The notes: generated by a model not told the origin, from the letters alone. DNA of 64,000 bases from Heterobilharzia americana (GCA_944470555.2 OX104127.1:142370786-142434785), one strand, 5' to 3'; shown: positions 48,766 to 59,560, numbered from the stretch's first letter. Translations and numbers: made by a program.

Positions 48766-49599
48766 TAACACAAACTATTGAGTGGAATCAATGACTCTGC
48801 AGTTATAGAAGATTACCACATTAGTGTGTGTGCGACCAAATCAGACCGAGGGGAATTCAATCGTCTATGACTGGATTTTTGAGGTAAAAAAGACGATAAG
48901 ATGGAACAATGACGGAAATTTCCACCTTTCAATAAAATTCTGAAGAGTACATTTCAGTGTTAAATCAGCACAGGACGCCTCTACCATCCAAGACCCTCCA
49001 TACCTGAAAGTATACATATCACAGACACGGTTAATGTTTTTCTTTTCAACAGTATATCAACTTAGACTGCTAACAACATTTGCGTTTTAACTACTAACTT
49101 GACAAAAGAATGTCTACTTCTCCTGTACGTTTAACGCATCACCAACACATTCGAAACGTACTCAAAAACGTTGTGCATATCTGTGAAATGGGCGATGACA
49201 CTAACAGGTTGTCAAAACCTTGCTGAGGTGCAGCGATATTCAAACTCGTAACCCACTGGATGAAAATCATTTCCTAAAACCAATGACCCATAGCTCTACT
49301 ACGAACACATCAGTATCCTGTAGAAGTGCTCTTTATTTTGATAACATGAAACAAACAATGACTGATAGTGAATCAAGTGTCTCATGAATAACTTATTTGC
49401 TTATGGAAGCAAATCTGTTTGAAAACATTTCCTTTTCGATGAAATCATCCTCTTAGGTGTACATTCATGAATATATAGTTGAAAGAATAGAACACTACCG
49501 GTCAAAGGTTCATACAAACTGTACGACAAAGGCGATTAAAATGGGGAAATAGACGAAATGATAACAAAATAGGATCGATCCTAAACGATCGCCATACCA

Positions 49600-49975
49600 A
49601 AGGAAGAGGTTGTACACACTTCCTTTTGAACGCATAATGATGGTTTGAATTCTTGAATCGCTAGTGCTTCAGTTATGCTTAGATGTCTTAACCTGACTCC
49701 TTTCAAGTGTCTAGGTAGCACTTTGTACAGAATATTTAAAGAAATTATCAAAAGGAGCTAAATGTCTTGAGTTTACCAAGTGTTCTGTTGCACAGCTGAA
49801 GATGTATTTCCATTGTCCCCTTGTCAGCCAAGTTGGGAAGTGTTCATAAGTGCGTTGCATAAGCTGGTACACAGTACGGTCGATCTAATTAGCTCCACAG
49901 GAGCAAGTAAACTGATACACACAACACTGATGTGGCAACACTGAATTGATATTTCAAATACTCATACAAGATTAA
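49600..49975 (-). mobile_element. Penelope-like element fragment
   Basis: The minus strand near 49880-49925 reads VYQFTCSCGAN, the start of a GIY-YIG domain, with the upstream part decayed. Confidence 0.55.
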
Positions 49976-50054
49976 CACTATCGAGTCTTCAGTAAGGATG
50001 TAAGACCTAGAAGTATGCATACGAAAACTAAAAATTCAACAACGATATCATGCT

Positions 50055-50215
50055 CCGGTGACTTAATTGATAAAGCTTTGGCGTTTGAAGAGATGGGTAC
50101 CGGGTTCAAGTCTCAGGGGAAACAACACTCACTGAGGTGCAGAAACATCCAACTGACGAATCCCAAATAGAACGAAACGCGCATCCTGGGTTCCTCTGCT
50201 AGTCATTAACATGAG
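50055..50215 (+). repeat. Sm-alpha-type SINE copy
   Basis: Head GGTGACTTAATTGATAAAGC (diverged). The hammerhead-like stretch 50142-50192 keeps CTGACGA and GAAACGCGCATC but has two stem II mismatches (ATCC/GAAC). Confidence 0.75.
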
Positions 50216-50387
50216 TATTTCAGCAACGCTATCTATTAGTTATCACAGTATAACATGATTATTCTATCTAAGACTAGCTTGACATGTATATTCCTCTAAG
50301 CATCTATAAAAATTATTCAAACTTTCTATCCAGTCATGCACAATAAATAAATATGAAGATTCAGAAACATTTGACGACAGGATTTTA

Positions 50388-50838
50388 TTAGGTGATGATT
50401 GAGGGTGAAATGAAAATTCTGACCGCGGCCGGATTCCAACCAGCCACCACCACCGGATTCCCAATTCGATGTTCTACTCTAACTGAGCTACGAGGTCCAA
50501 CTGCTGACCAGATTCTTACTTCACTTCAATCACCAAGGGTTTTTTCCGACTACGTGATGCGTTACTACCGCTCGATCATATGCACACTGGCTGCCTAGTC
50601 AGGACTTCTCATCCTCATCGAAATCGAACCGAAATGCAGAGATGGAGCATCGTATTGATCATCATTTTGACTATGTGAAATAGTCATGGTTTGGCAGACT
50701 AGTATTTATACTGGGTGATGATTGAAGGTGAAGTGAAAATCTAGACCACGGTCGGATTCGAAACAGAGAACAGAGGTTTTCAATCATCACCTAGTATCAA
50801 TACTAGTCTGCCAAACCACGGTTATCTCAGATAATCAA
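50388..50838. repeat. F3 fold-back elements, two units
   Basis: The first unit has a reverse head (ACTGAGCTACGAGGTCC). The second has almost only the inverted ends (GGGTGATGATTGAAGGTGAA; TTTCAATCATCACCTAGT). It ends 126 bp before exon E. Confidence 0.75.
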
Positions 50839-50930
50839 AATGATAATATGGTTCTAATAACAAACCGTTTAAGATGTACATACATCATCTACTCAGGATG
50901 ACATCATCATAAGCATTAATAACAAAAATG

Positions 50931-50956
50931 ACAACAACAACAACAACAACAACAAA
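50931..50956. repeat. (CAA)n microsatellite beside exon E donor
   Basis: A (CAA)n tract a few bases downstream of the exon E donor in gene direction; on the transcript it reads (UUG)n. Confidence 0.8.
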
Positions 50957-50963
50957 AACTCAC

Positions 50964-51048
50964 TTCTGTCGATCATCCTCTTTTGAAAATAATAACCGGA
51001 TTAAAACTGTCTGTTTCATGAAAACAATATTTAACAAATGATCACCAC
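50964..51048 (-). CDS. Exon E, C-terminal strands of PH domain
   Basis: A short exon (85 bp) with acceptor TTACAG and donor CAGAA|GTGAGT. Phases 1 in and 2 out agree with both neighbours. It reads GGDHLLNIVFMKQT, then VLIRLLFSKEDDRQ, and Lys and Trp are completed by the next exon. FSKEDDRQKW corresponds to the turn before the C-terminal PH helix with its near-invariant Trp (AKAP13: ASSKEERNSW). It is too short for simple ORF calling and was found from the required phase. Confidence 0.85.
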
Positions 51049-51619
51049 CTGTAATTCAAAAATTATTTCAATTATGTTGAGATATTACTAAGTAAAAACA
51101 ATATCAATAAATTAAAAGAACTAGCCATAGGTGTTTTAGATCTGGGTCAGATTAAATCTAATTACTGTTACCACTCCCCCCACCTCACTTCATCCTCAGC
51201 TTATAGGCTGTTAGTGGTTAAAAGTAAAATCTCTATCCAAAGGCCTGTATGCATTTAGCAGTGATAGCAGGGGACTGAAGTGAGGTTATCATCGAAGAAG
51301 TGTTTCATAAACATAATCTCATAGAAGACAATGATTTCTCATCGTAGTTAAAAATATGTATTGATTATGACTAACTACTCTACATTTAGACAAGGTAAGA
51401 TTACACTGTCGTACTCTAATGATTACAAACTATCTATCAATCGCCATGTAATATTAACCCGTAAGTGTTATGTAGATATGAACGTGGCCTGACCAACAAA
51501 TAACTGGATGGTTTAAAAAATGTGGGCACTGAGTTAGTATGATTCATTGTAAAGGGTCAATTTTTATTTATATAATCCCGGCGTAGAATATTAGAATGAA
51601 TAATAAATATTTTGAATAA
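51049..51619. other. Intron DNA without recognised features
   Basis: AT-rich sequence upstream of exon E. Confidence 0.3.
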
Positions 51620-52310
51620 TCATTATAAAGATCAACATAGGTCTAGGCATTACTGTGTAACCGTTCAAGTTGTCACACCTCATCTCATATCACCACATCA
51701 AGTAAGAAGAAAATAAAACGGAAGATGAAGAAGGAAAGAAAAATCGGCTAAAGAAAGTAGAAGTAGAAAGTAGTAAAGGAAAGCAAGGAACAATGAGAAG
51801 GTGATGAGATTAACTACAGAGGTTCAGATGAGGACAGTGTGTATACACATCTGCGCCACTGATATCGGTTCTCAGCCATATCACCTAGAGTCTCCAACTA
51901 CTGGTTCCTTTAATCCCCCGTACCCGAACCGACTAGTCTGCATCAATCTACATCACTCAAACCAACAGTCAACAACTTCATGCATTGATGCCATCTTTTA
52001 GTCTGGCCGCTCTGAGTTTTTCCAGCCTCAACCTACTTCAGCCAACATTGTGTGACGAGGCAGACTGTGGTTAGGCATATGTAACACATGTCCCAGTCAG
52101 CCATCTCAGTCGATGAAGGTTCACAACCCCATCAACTGTCTTAACTCTCCTGCCTAAATCTCTACCGCTGACTTCTGCGTTACTCACATGGTAACACCAC
52201 AAAACACGGCGTATGCTACGAAGGTATTGGTAGCATTCTCATGTCTTCTATTTTTAATGCCCGTGTTTCACAGCCATATTAGTAGAACAGAAAGAACTGC
52301 AGCACAGTAC
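51620..52310 (-). mobile_element. LINE fragment, near-copy of 21310-22145
   Basis: Long shared stretches with the 21.3-22.0 kb copy (for example CCGAACCGACTAGTCTGCAT, GGCGTATGCTACGAAGGTAT), with scattered point differences. Diverges after TGTTTCACAGCC. Confidence 0.72.
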
Positions 52311-52399
52311 GAAATATGTTTATTTTGTTGTCCGTTCTAATATACTTAGCCGGGATTACAGAAATACAAATACGCCTTATAGGATGCTATATAAATAGT

Positions 52400-52495
52400 C
52401 TGGTTGAAGGCTAGCAGTGAAATCACTTCAAACCTCAAGGTGTTATCCATTGAGGCACGATAGTCAACTTTTGCGCAACGAGTATTAGTTGTTGT
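52400..52495 (-). repeat. Sm-alpha-type SINE remnant without hammerhead
   Basis: GGCTAGCAGTGAAATC is joined straight to CACTTCAAACCTCAAGGTGT: the hammerhead and the region up to the B box are deleted. Confidence 0.55.
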
Positions 52496-52654
52496 TTAAG
52501 AATTGTAATTACCCATCGCTATACAGAGTAGAATTGCTCGACTTCTGTCGGTAGATGGCATCCTATGCTATGTAAATAACTTAATAGTTAAGCATAAAAC
52601 TTAGAGACTCAAATATTCAAAAGTCATTTTTACCAAAGTATATAATGGTATAAT

Positions 52655-53048
52655 TGTTTTTATAGAATATCGTCGTTGATTGGACCGAATTGATCGGTCT
52701 CCATTGACATATGGACTCCTGTGTGGATGCCTCGATATTGCCTGCGTTGTAATCATATTAATGATGGATTATGGCTAGCAGTGGAATTTAGGAGGCGCAT
52801 TTCGTCCTATTTGGGACTCACTGGTCAGCTGGATGTACGTGCTTCCCAGTGAGTGATGTTGTTCCCACCAGGACTCGGACTCGGGAGCTATCGTGACTCG
52901 GTGGTGTAGTGGATGTGATCGCTCCCGAGTCGGAATCCTGATGGGAACAACACTCACTGGGAAGCAGGTGCATCCAGCTGACCAGTGAGTCCCAAATAGA
53001 ACGAAATGCGCATCCTGGATTCCACTGCTAGCCATGATCTATCATTAA
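52655..53048. repeat. Sm-alpha-type hammerhead SINE pair, head truncated
   Basis: A minus copy (52655-52890) facing a plus copy (52895-53048). Both hammerheads (52782-52838; 52968-53025) carry the CAGT core insertion. Flanking arms mirror each other (TAATGATGGATTATGGCTAG; CTAGCCATGATCTATCATTA). Confidence 0.85.
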
Positions 53049-53049
53049 A

Positions 53050-54050
53050 GTATACAATGGATGTTCAGACCATTAATCTAATGGATAAGCCAATGTTGCT
53101 CGGCATGAAAGATGCTAAGAAAAACATCATGACAACTTTATGATAGGTATTAGAATCAAGATAATAAATTGCACCATGCATAGTTAAAGTACCATAGAAT
53201 AAGTGGATTTGCAATGTTAGTATAACCATATAAAGAATTTGATGGAAAATGAATGAGATTAAAAGTTTGTTGAAGCTTTCCATGAATGAAATAAAAGAGC
53301 TCTATAACTTGCCCACTTAGTTGACACAGGGCATCAAGTGGTTACTAGAAAGCCTTCAAAATTATCCATTAGATTCCAATTAATTTACCTCATGGATTAC
53401 GAACTCGGTTACTTCACATAGCAGAGGTGATTGCAATCCACCTTTACAAACCTAACCTTTGTATCGAAAAGAAGTATTTTTTTGACCACTTTCATTACCG
53501 TGTGTCGTCAACATGATGTAACTTCTAGGTTTACTTTATACACCTTTTCCCCCTTCTTGTTTCTATCAATATTTATGTTTCCAATTTTAGTAACTCTATT
53601 GATTATTTACATCATTATTTTGATTAAATTTTATACCTATGCATATTAGTGTAGAGCCCAAGATGAAAACCTGATTGAAAAGGAATATATTTCATCGCTT
53701 AATCAGTCTTTTTCTAAATATCTAAATGGAAATATTCAATGTATTGAAATAAAAGTTCCAGAAATCCTGGAATAACTTCTTCTATAGAGTCCAAAGATTC
53801 ACACTGAGTTTGTAAGAACCAATGATATTGGTTCATGAATATCAAAATTGACATGTGGGTGGAGTGGTTTTGAATTCATGATGAAAAACTTAACGGTTGT
53901 ACCTCATCTCTATAGAAAAAACGATTTGTTACAATAAATAGGTGTAATATGAATACACTGCACAAAACATCCCCGGGGATTAATTACTTCTGATTAGTTC
54001 AGAATAACTTTTTCAAAACTTTAAACAACTGACTTTTTATGATAATTTAC
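53050..54050. other. Intron DNA without recognised features
   Basis: AT-rich, no shared repeat or exon seen. Confidence 0.3.
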
Positions 54051-54410
54051 TTGGTTGTGTCTAGCAGAAGAGTCCAGGATTCACGTTTCGTCCTATTTGG
54101 GACTCACTAGTCAGCTGGATGTACCTGCAATTCAGTAAGTGATATTGTTCCCCACTCAGACTCGAATCCTGTACCCATCCCTTCGAATACCAAAGCGTTA
54201 TCCACTAGGCCATGAAGACACGATAACCACCTCTTGTACAACGGGTAGATACATTTTTAATCCTTCGTTGTTTTACTGGATCGAATTGTTCGACCTCAGT
54301 GAGAACAAAATAAGTCACTGAGAAACAGGCACATCCAGCTGACAAGTCTCAAATATGATGAAACTCTCGTTCTGGGTTCCTCTGTTAGCCACAACAAAGT
54401 AGACTTATTT
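54050..54410. repeat. Sm-alpha-type hammerhead SINE pair, decayed
   Basis: The minus arm (54058-54235) has a TAGT core insertion. The plus arm (54310-54400) has CTGACAA and disrupted stem II. The outer flanks mirror (TACTTGGTTGTGTCTAGCAG; TGTTAGCCACAACAAAGTA). Confidence 0.75.
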
Positions 54411-54439
54411 TTTGTTCATTTAAAAATTAGGTTTGAATA

Positions 54440-54600
54440 AGGAATCGAGGTGAACTCAGTAACCATGTGCAGTAGGCCAGGAGTCACATATATTGTGTGA
54501 GGGGGGGCTAATGATACTATCTATCTGCTTAAACCTGGTTAGGTGAATCGGGAATCGAACATGTAATCCTCTAGCTTAAACTAATGAATTGCTTAGGTAT
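54440..54600 (-). repeat. tRNA-like SINE family 4 copy
   Basis: Body ATTGTGTGAGGGGGGGCTAA and reverse head AATCGGGAATCGAACATG, matching the copies at 35.7 and 57.5 kb. Confidence 0.5.
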
Positions 54601-54659
54601 TATGAATTTTGATAAAGATAACAAGATTAATTAGGTTAACAACTTTATACTAAACTTAC

Positions 54660-55205
54660 CAAATTTTTCACCACATGAAGTAAACACATCTATCAATGGG
54701 AAAATGGGGACAAGTTTAGAACTTCCTGATGTTGAAGAACGATCAGTCATACTTGCAACTGCAGCATTAGCAGCTGCAGATACAAGACTAGTATGCGATT
54801 GAACATTTGAATTGGATAGAACAGAACTAATTGAACTATTTGATGAGATAGAAGAATGTCCAGATATATTGATTAAATTTTGTCTTTCTTTCTCGGTAAG
54901 TGTACTAGATGATCCAAAACTTGAAACACGTTCTGTACAACTTCCAGTAGTTCCAGAACTTCCACAACTACTACCACCACCTTGTTCTCGAACAGCTTTA
55001 AAACCTCGTAAAATATAACGTTCATTATCTTTAACTAATAAAATTAGTGCATCATGTAAGAGAATGGCTAACATATCTGTTCTTTCACAAATAAATCATG
55101 ATTCACTTTATTCGATCGATTAGCTGTTAATTTATCTACAGTGACTTCAGCATGAGCTACAACCCAATGATGAAATAAAACTCGAGGGAAATTCAAAAGT
55201 AAATG
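54660..55205 (-). CDS. Exon D, N-terminal half of PH domain with Ser-rich loop; contains a frame break
   Basis: The acceptor CCTTAG opens on HLLLNFPRVLFHHW; the donor is TTTG|GTAAGT in phase 1. After FVKE the frame hits a stop at 55068-55070, while the -1 frame continues as TDMLAILLHDALILLVKD and NERYILRGF. That matches the core strands of Lbc-family PH domains (AKAP13 has VLLTDILVFLQEKDQKYIF). A loop of about 88 residues rich in Ser, Gly and Asn follows, then LVPIFPLIDVFTSCGEKF. One missing base in the GAAC stretch near 55080 would restore the frame; a micro-intron with matching phase is not available. The insert makes the PH domain longer than usual. Confidence 0.8.
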
Positions 55206-55601
55206 CTAAGGAAAAAAAAAAAGAAAACAGTAAGAGATCAATACATATAATGATAATGAAAAAGAGTAAGCAAATCAGTCAACGGAATAGATAATCTTTA
55301 TTTGATGTCATCTTAAAAAAACCGAGACTAGTTTGATATGATATTTCTTACTTATAATAAGATATCAACTTTCAATGTTTAATCTTCCAACTCCCACTTG
55401 ATCTAATAAAATCACAGTAAACCACTTTCAGTAGCGATAAACTTGATCAAAGTTATTAATGAGTCCTAATTAGTACATAGTTCATATCTTCGTCATCTCT
55501 AATCTACAATTTCTAATACATTAAAGATAATTTAGCTCAGCAATATTGGCAATCATTATTGGCAAAGGAAACACAGAAATTTCATATTCAATTTGTTTAT
55601 C

Positions 55602-57428
55602 TGATACAGTATTATTTACTTGATGACGACGATCAAAGCATTAGTTATTACTACTCATGATCATGTCAATGTAATCAAACTACTTTCGATATCTGATTTT
55701 TATTGTCCTGTCACCCACCCCTCATATTTTTTGTTTCTAATGATAGCATAGTCTTCTATATCTCTGGGATAGGTGTTGCATCATTTCTATTACATGTGTT
55801 GGGTTGGGTGTTGATTCGATGAACAGAGATTCAGTAACCAATCTCTTTTTCCTCCTAATTATATTTGGATTTGAGTAAAGTGGTTTCATCCCACCTACTC
55901 TATTGTGTGGTTGTGTGTTGATACATGCATTGCTATAGCCGAGTTATTTTCTAAATTATTTATGTTATTCGGGTCTGTCATTTTATATTTAGCTAAATCC
56001 CTATCTTGGTTATATTTTGTTCTGTGAGCTGGGTTGTTTAATTGTGGAGTTTCATTGTCTTTCTAGACAACATCATCAACACTATCTTCAGTATGAAGTG
56101 AGCTGTCAATATCTCTCCGTGAGTAATTTAGTAGCTTGCCTTGACAAAGTGGTCTGTGATTAGTCGTTTCCTTTGGTTGTTGTGTCACTGACTGTATAGA
56201 TTTTCCTGTTGACCGTCCCTCTGCTTGATCTCTGACCTTTCTGTTATTTATCATTTTTCTCATTGGTTGATAGATTGGGTCTATGTCCATACAACTATTG
56301 ATTATTGACTAACCTGAATGCCAAGCTTCTAAGAATTCTCTGATATTCTTTATTTCCTCTGTTCAAGATTTCTACATTATCAAAATTGAATTCATGTCTA
56401 TGGTTATCCTCGTGCGTTGAGAAGGCTACTAAATCTCTCAGGGAGAGATATTGACAGCTCACTTCATAATGAAGTTAGTGCTGATGATGTCGTCCAGAAA
56501 GACGATGGAAGCTCCACGACTGAACAACACAGCTCACAGAAAAAAATACAACCAAGATCATCCATCTGAGCTACAAATATTCCCCACCATTTTAAATTCC
56601 TAAGTTCCACTATTCTAACTGACCCCGACTGGCTAGCTTGACCTATGTACTTGACCTCACAAGCATTACATGGAATTTGGTAGATTAGATTATTTTGCTT
56701 GATTGGTTCTATCGGATCCTTAGGCTAGCCGACAAAGCTTATCTCTTGGTGAGTTTGTAAGTAGGTTTAAATGCTACCCTAATTCCTACGTAAAGTTTCT
56801 GATGTGCCTTCCTTATAGGGTAACACAATGGAGGCTATGAAGTCCTTTCTACTTGTGTTGCCGTTATTATTCGTACTTGTATTTCTGTTATTTTTTCGTT
56901 TTTTGTATGTTCGTACGAATGTCTTAATAAATGAACACATAAGAAACGAAATAACAACAATAACGACAACTTGAGTAGAAAGGAGATCACAATCTCCACC
57001 GTATTACTCTATAAGGAAGGTACATCAGAAAATTTATGCAGGATCCTCAACAAAGCTGTAGTTAAAGTGACATATAAACCTATAAACTCGGCTGTTGCAA
57101 TGCATGTATCAACACACAACCACACAATAGAGTAGGTGGGATGAAACCACTTTACTCAAATCCAAATATAATTAGGAGGAAAAAGAGATTGGTTACTGAA
57201 TCTCTGTTCATCGAATCAACACCCAACCCAACACATGTAATAGAAATGATGCAACACCTATCCCAGAGATATAGAAGACTATGCTATCATTAGAAACAAA
57301 AAATATGAGGGGTGGGTGACAGGACAATAAAAATCAGATATCGAAAGTAGTTTGATTACATTGACATGATCATGAGTAGTAATAACTAATGCTTTGATCG
57401 TCGTCATCAAGTAAATAATACTGTATCA
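55602..57428. mobile_element. Penelope-derived block with near-perfect outer inverted repeat
   Basis: Outer arms 55602-55945 and 57085-57428 are reverse complements over 344 bp with about 3 mismatches and no gap. The interior (1.14 kb) holds Penelope pieces in both orientations: a minus tail with MDIDPIYQPMRKMINNRK (56063-56290), a minus GIY-YIG start (IYQIPCNACEVKYIGQASQS, about 56620-56700), a plus terminal repeat (56430-56580) and a plus piece TVLLYKEGTSENLCRILN (57000-57055). Entirely inside the intron between exons C and D. Confidence 0.85.
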
Positions 57429-57524
57429 CACTGCGTAATCAAAATAAATAAATCTAATATGGAAATATTTATCCCTTGATTTGCATTGAAATGCACTCAA
57501 CGACTAAATGCACGTTCATGAAGT

Positions 57525-57655
57525 AGAGGCCAATGAATCACAACCTAATGTATGAGAGTTAATGATACATACTACTTAGCTGCCTAAACGTCAGTCAATG
57601 GAGCAGGGTTCGAACCCGTGACTCTTCGGTCAAAAAATTAACTATCTAAACTAAT
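57525..57655 (-). repeat. tRNA-like SINE family 4 copy
   Basis: Reverse B box GGGTTCGAACCCGTGAC and A-box region CTATCTAAACTAATGAG. Body GTATGAGAGTTAATG. Lies just after exon C in gene direction. Confidence 0.5.
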
Positions 57656-57756
57656 GAGTCAATTTCTTTGATTGACATTAGACAACTAAAACTATTATGA
57701 ACTGATATGTAATAGAGAAAATATATGCAAAAACAAATTAAAGACAAAGAAAATAC

Positions 57757-57929
57757 CTGAAATGGTAGTAGTAAATCAGGAAGTGGTTTAGATAAAATAT
57801 CTTTTTTGTCCAATGTAGTACACAATTGACCTTGATTAATGCATTTTACAAGAGGCATACATACATTATCAATAGTTTGTGGTAGACTAGCAAGTTTCAG
57901 TTGAATTTGTTGCCAAATTTTAGCCTCAG
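57757..57929 (-). CDS. Exon C, last DH helix and DH-PH linker
   Basis: The acceptor TGTTTAG completes an Ala codon with the G left from exon B; the donor is CAG|GTATTT in phase 0. The 57 codons read as a helix (AEAKIWQQIQLKLASLPQTI) followed by a linker ending LSKPLPDLLLPFQ. Position and helical character fit the final alpha-6 helix of a DH domain. No specific motif is decisive. Confidence 0.78.
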
Positions 57930-58135
57930 CTAAACACATAAGAGGACAGAACATAAGAGAATATCGATTAAATAGAATTTACTTATTTGATAAGATAATG
58001 ATAATTGAAAAGTCAAAATTATCGTATAATAAACTGTTAATATGAAAAATAAATGAAAATTCACACGAAACATTGAAAACCTGAGTGAAATAAGTAGAAA
58101 ACTACATAAGTATAATTCTAGTACTCTTAGATACG

Positions 58136-58372
58136 CGAGATAGTTGTGATTTGGCAGATTTACACCATTGATACTGGGTGATGATTGAAGCTGAAGTAAT
58201 AATTTGGGCTACAACAGGATTCAAACTGGTAGCCTTTAGGTTTCCGGTGCTCTATTAAGTGAGCCAGGAAGAGCCAACTACTGATTTTTATCTTACTTCA
58301 ATTGCTCACTGGTTTGAATATTACCACGGCCCAAATTTTCATTTCACCTTTAATCATCAGCCAGTATTATAA
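58136..58372. repeat. F3 fold-back element
   Basis: Ends ATACTGGGTGATGATTGAAG and TTTCACCTTTAATCATCAGC around a reverse head (TCTATTAAGTGAGCCAGG). Confidence 0.7.
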
Positions 58373-58374
58373 AC

Positions 58375-59004
58375 TATAAAGAGCAACTATATATTGATTT
58401 AAGATGTGCAAGTATACGGCACAGATTTGTCCAGTGAAAACTAATTAATCAAGGGTAGTGAGTAGAAAGACAAAAAATCAGATGTACAGGAAGACATAGC
58501 AACTCACATCTCACATAATTACCCTATTACATGAAAATGTAGATTTCATTAACCAGATCATAGTGATCTAAACACTGAACGGCTGTTTCGCTCCTTCAAA
58601 TCCGAGCTCAGTAGCAGCGTATCCGGACAAATTCACCTCATAGACTCGCATTACTTCACATCACCTCAATCTATCCCCCCGGCTATCTCGCATCCACCAG
58701 GTTACGCTTCTCCAATTTGACTGGCCAAACCTAAACATTGGTCTGCGTGGCTTCTAACCTCCTAATTTTCTTCAGTAGTACCATCTTTCGCTAGTTCATG
58801 ATACTTTTATGTCCGAGATCACACCTTGTGATCTTGGCTGACGACTAGATTCCAGAGAAAAACCTTGTCGACTGGTACCATAATAACTGGGCAGTTGGAA
58901 AACTACTCAACTGTAAGAAATGTGAAGGTGAACTAGACAATTCGTAAATGATTCGCAAATTCATAATCCTATTGAAATATAAACTTCATAATTATATATT
59001 TCAA
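58375..59004. other. Intron DNA without recognised features
   Basis: Nothing recognised; includes a GC-richer patch at about 58.55-58.85 kb without a shared repeat. Confidence 0.3.
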
Positions 59005-59330
59005 GTTGTTATTCATCGTAGACTAACATCAGTTGGAGGAACAAAGGAAACCTGGGAATACTGGACAGCTGTTTCATCCAACTAGTATGGGACTCCTCAG
59101 CAGTGGGCATCCATGACCCCGCCCTCCAGGGATCGAGCCCGCAACCTTCAGGTCCCGTGGTTAGCAGGTTACCATTTAGCTAGCCACTGGGTCACAATCC
59201 AATGCTCCATATTTCCAACTTCTGTTAGCTCATGAGGAGTCCCGTACTAGTCGGACGAAACAGCTGTCCAGTGCTCTCAGGTTTCCTTTGTTCCTCCATC
59301 GATGAATAAACAGCTTAAAATACTTCCAAA
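59005..59330. repeat. SINE-B inverted pair
   Basis: A minus copy with head (59005-59225) and a plus 3' half (59226-59330). The minus hammerhead is core-intact (separate entry). The plus one at 59232-59275 has ATGAGGA in the core and is cut upstream. Confidence 0.8.
59057..59107 (-). ncRNA. Type I hammerhead ribozyme motif in SINE-B, core intact, sense to gene
   Basis: Minus-strand order: CCCACTG (stem I), CTGAGGA, GTCC-CATACTAGTT-GGAT (stem II, one G.U pair), GAAA, stem III ACAGCTGT, cleavage-site C, CAGTAT (stem I partner, 4 pairs). Invariant residues are all present. Lies in the intron between exons B and C, 455 bp before the exon B donor in plus coordinates. Confidence 0.62.
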
Positions 59331-59560
59331 TCCCCACAACTCCCTCAATATATATTATATATGTCAGTATGCAGCAAATATAACCCTAACTGAGCATTCC
59401 AGTAATTAGATGAATAGGGATACACCATAGTATGGATAGCACCCTTTAAGGTTACTTCTTTCCATAGAAGAAACAAAAGTGAATAAGATACAACCTTTCA
59501 ACAGATTGATACAATAACTTATCAACTAGGAATAAAAACCAGAAAAAAACTGTAAATCAC

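Noticed and set aside
55040..55205. A tiny intron explaining the exon D frame break
   Set aside because: Candidate GT donors upstream all lie in phase 0, while the downstream AG (TTAG before CCATTC) would need phase 1.
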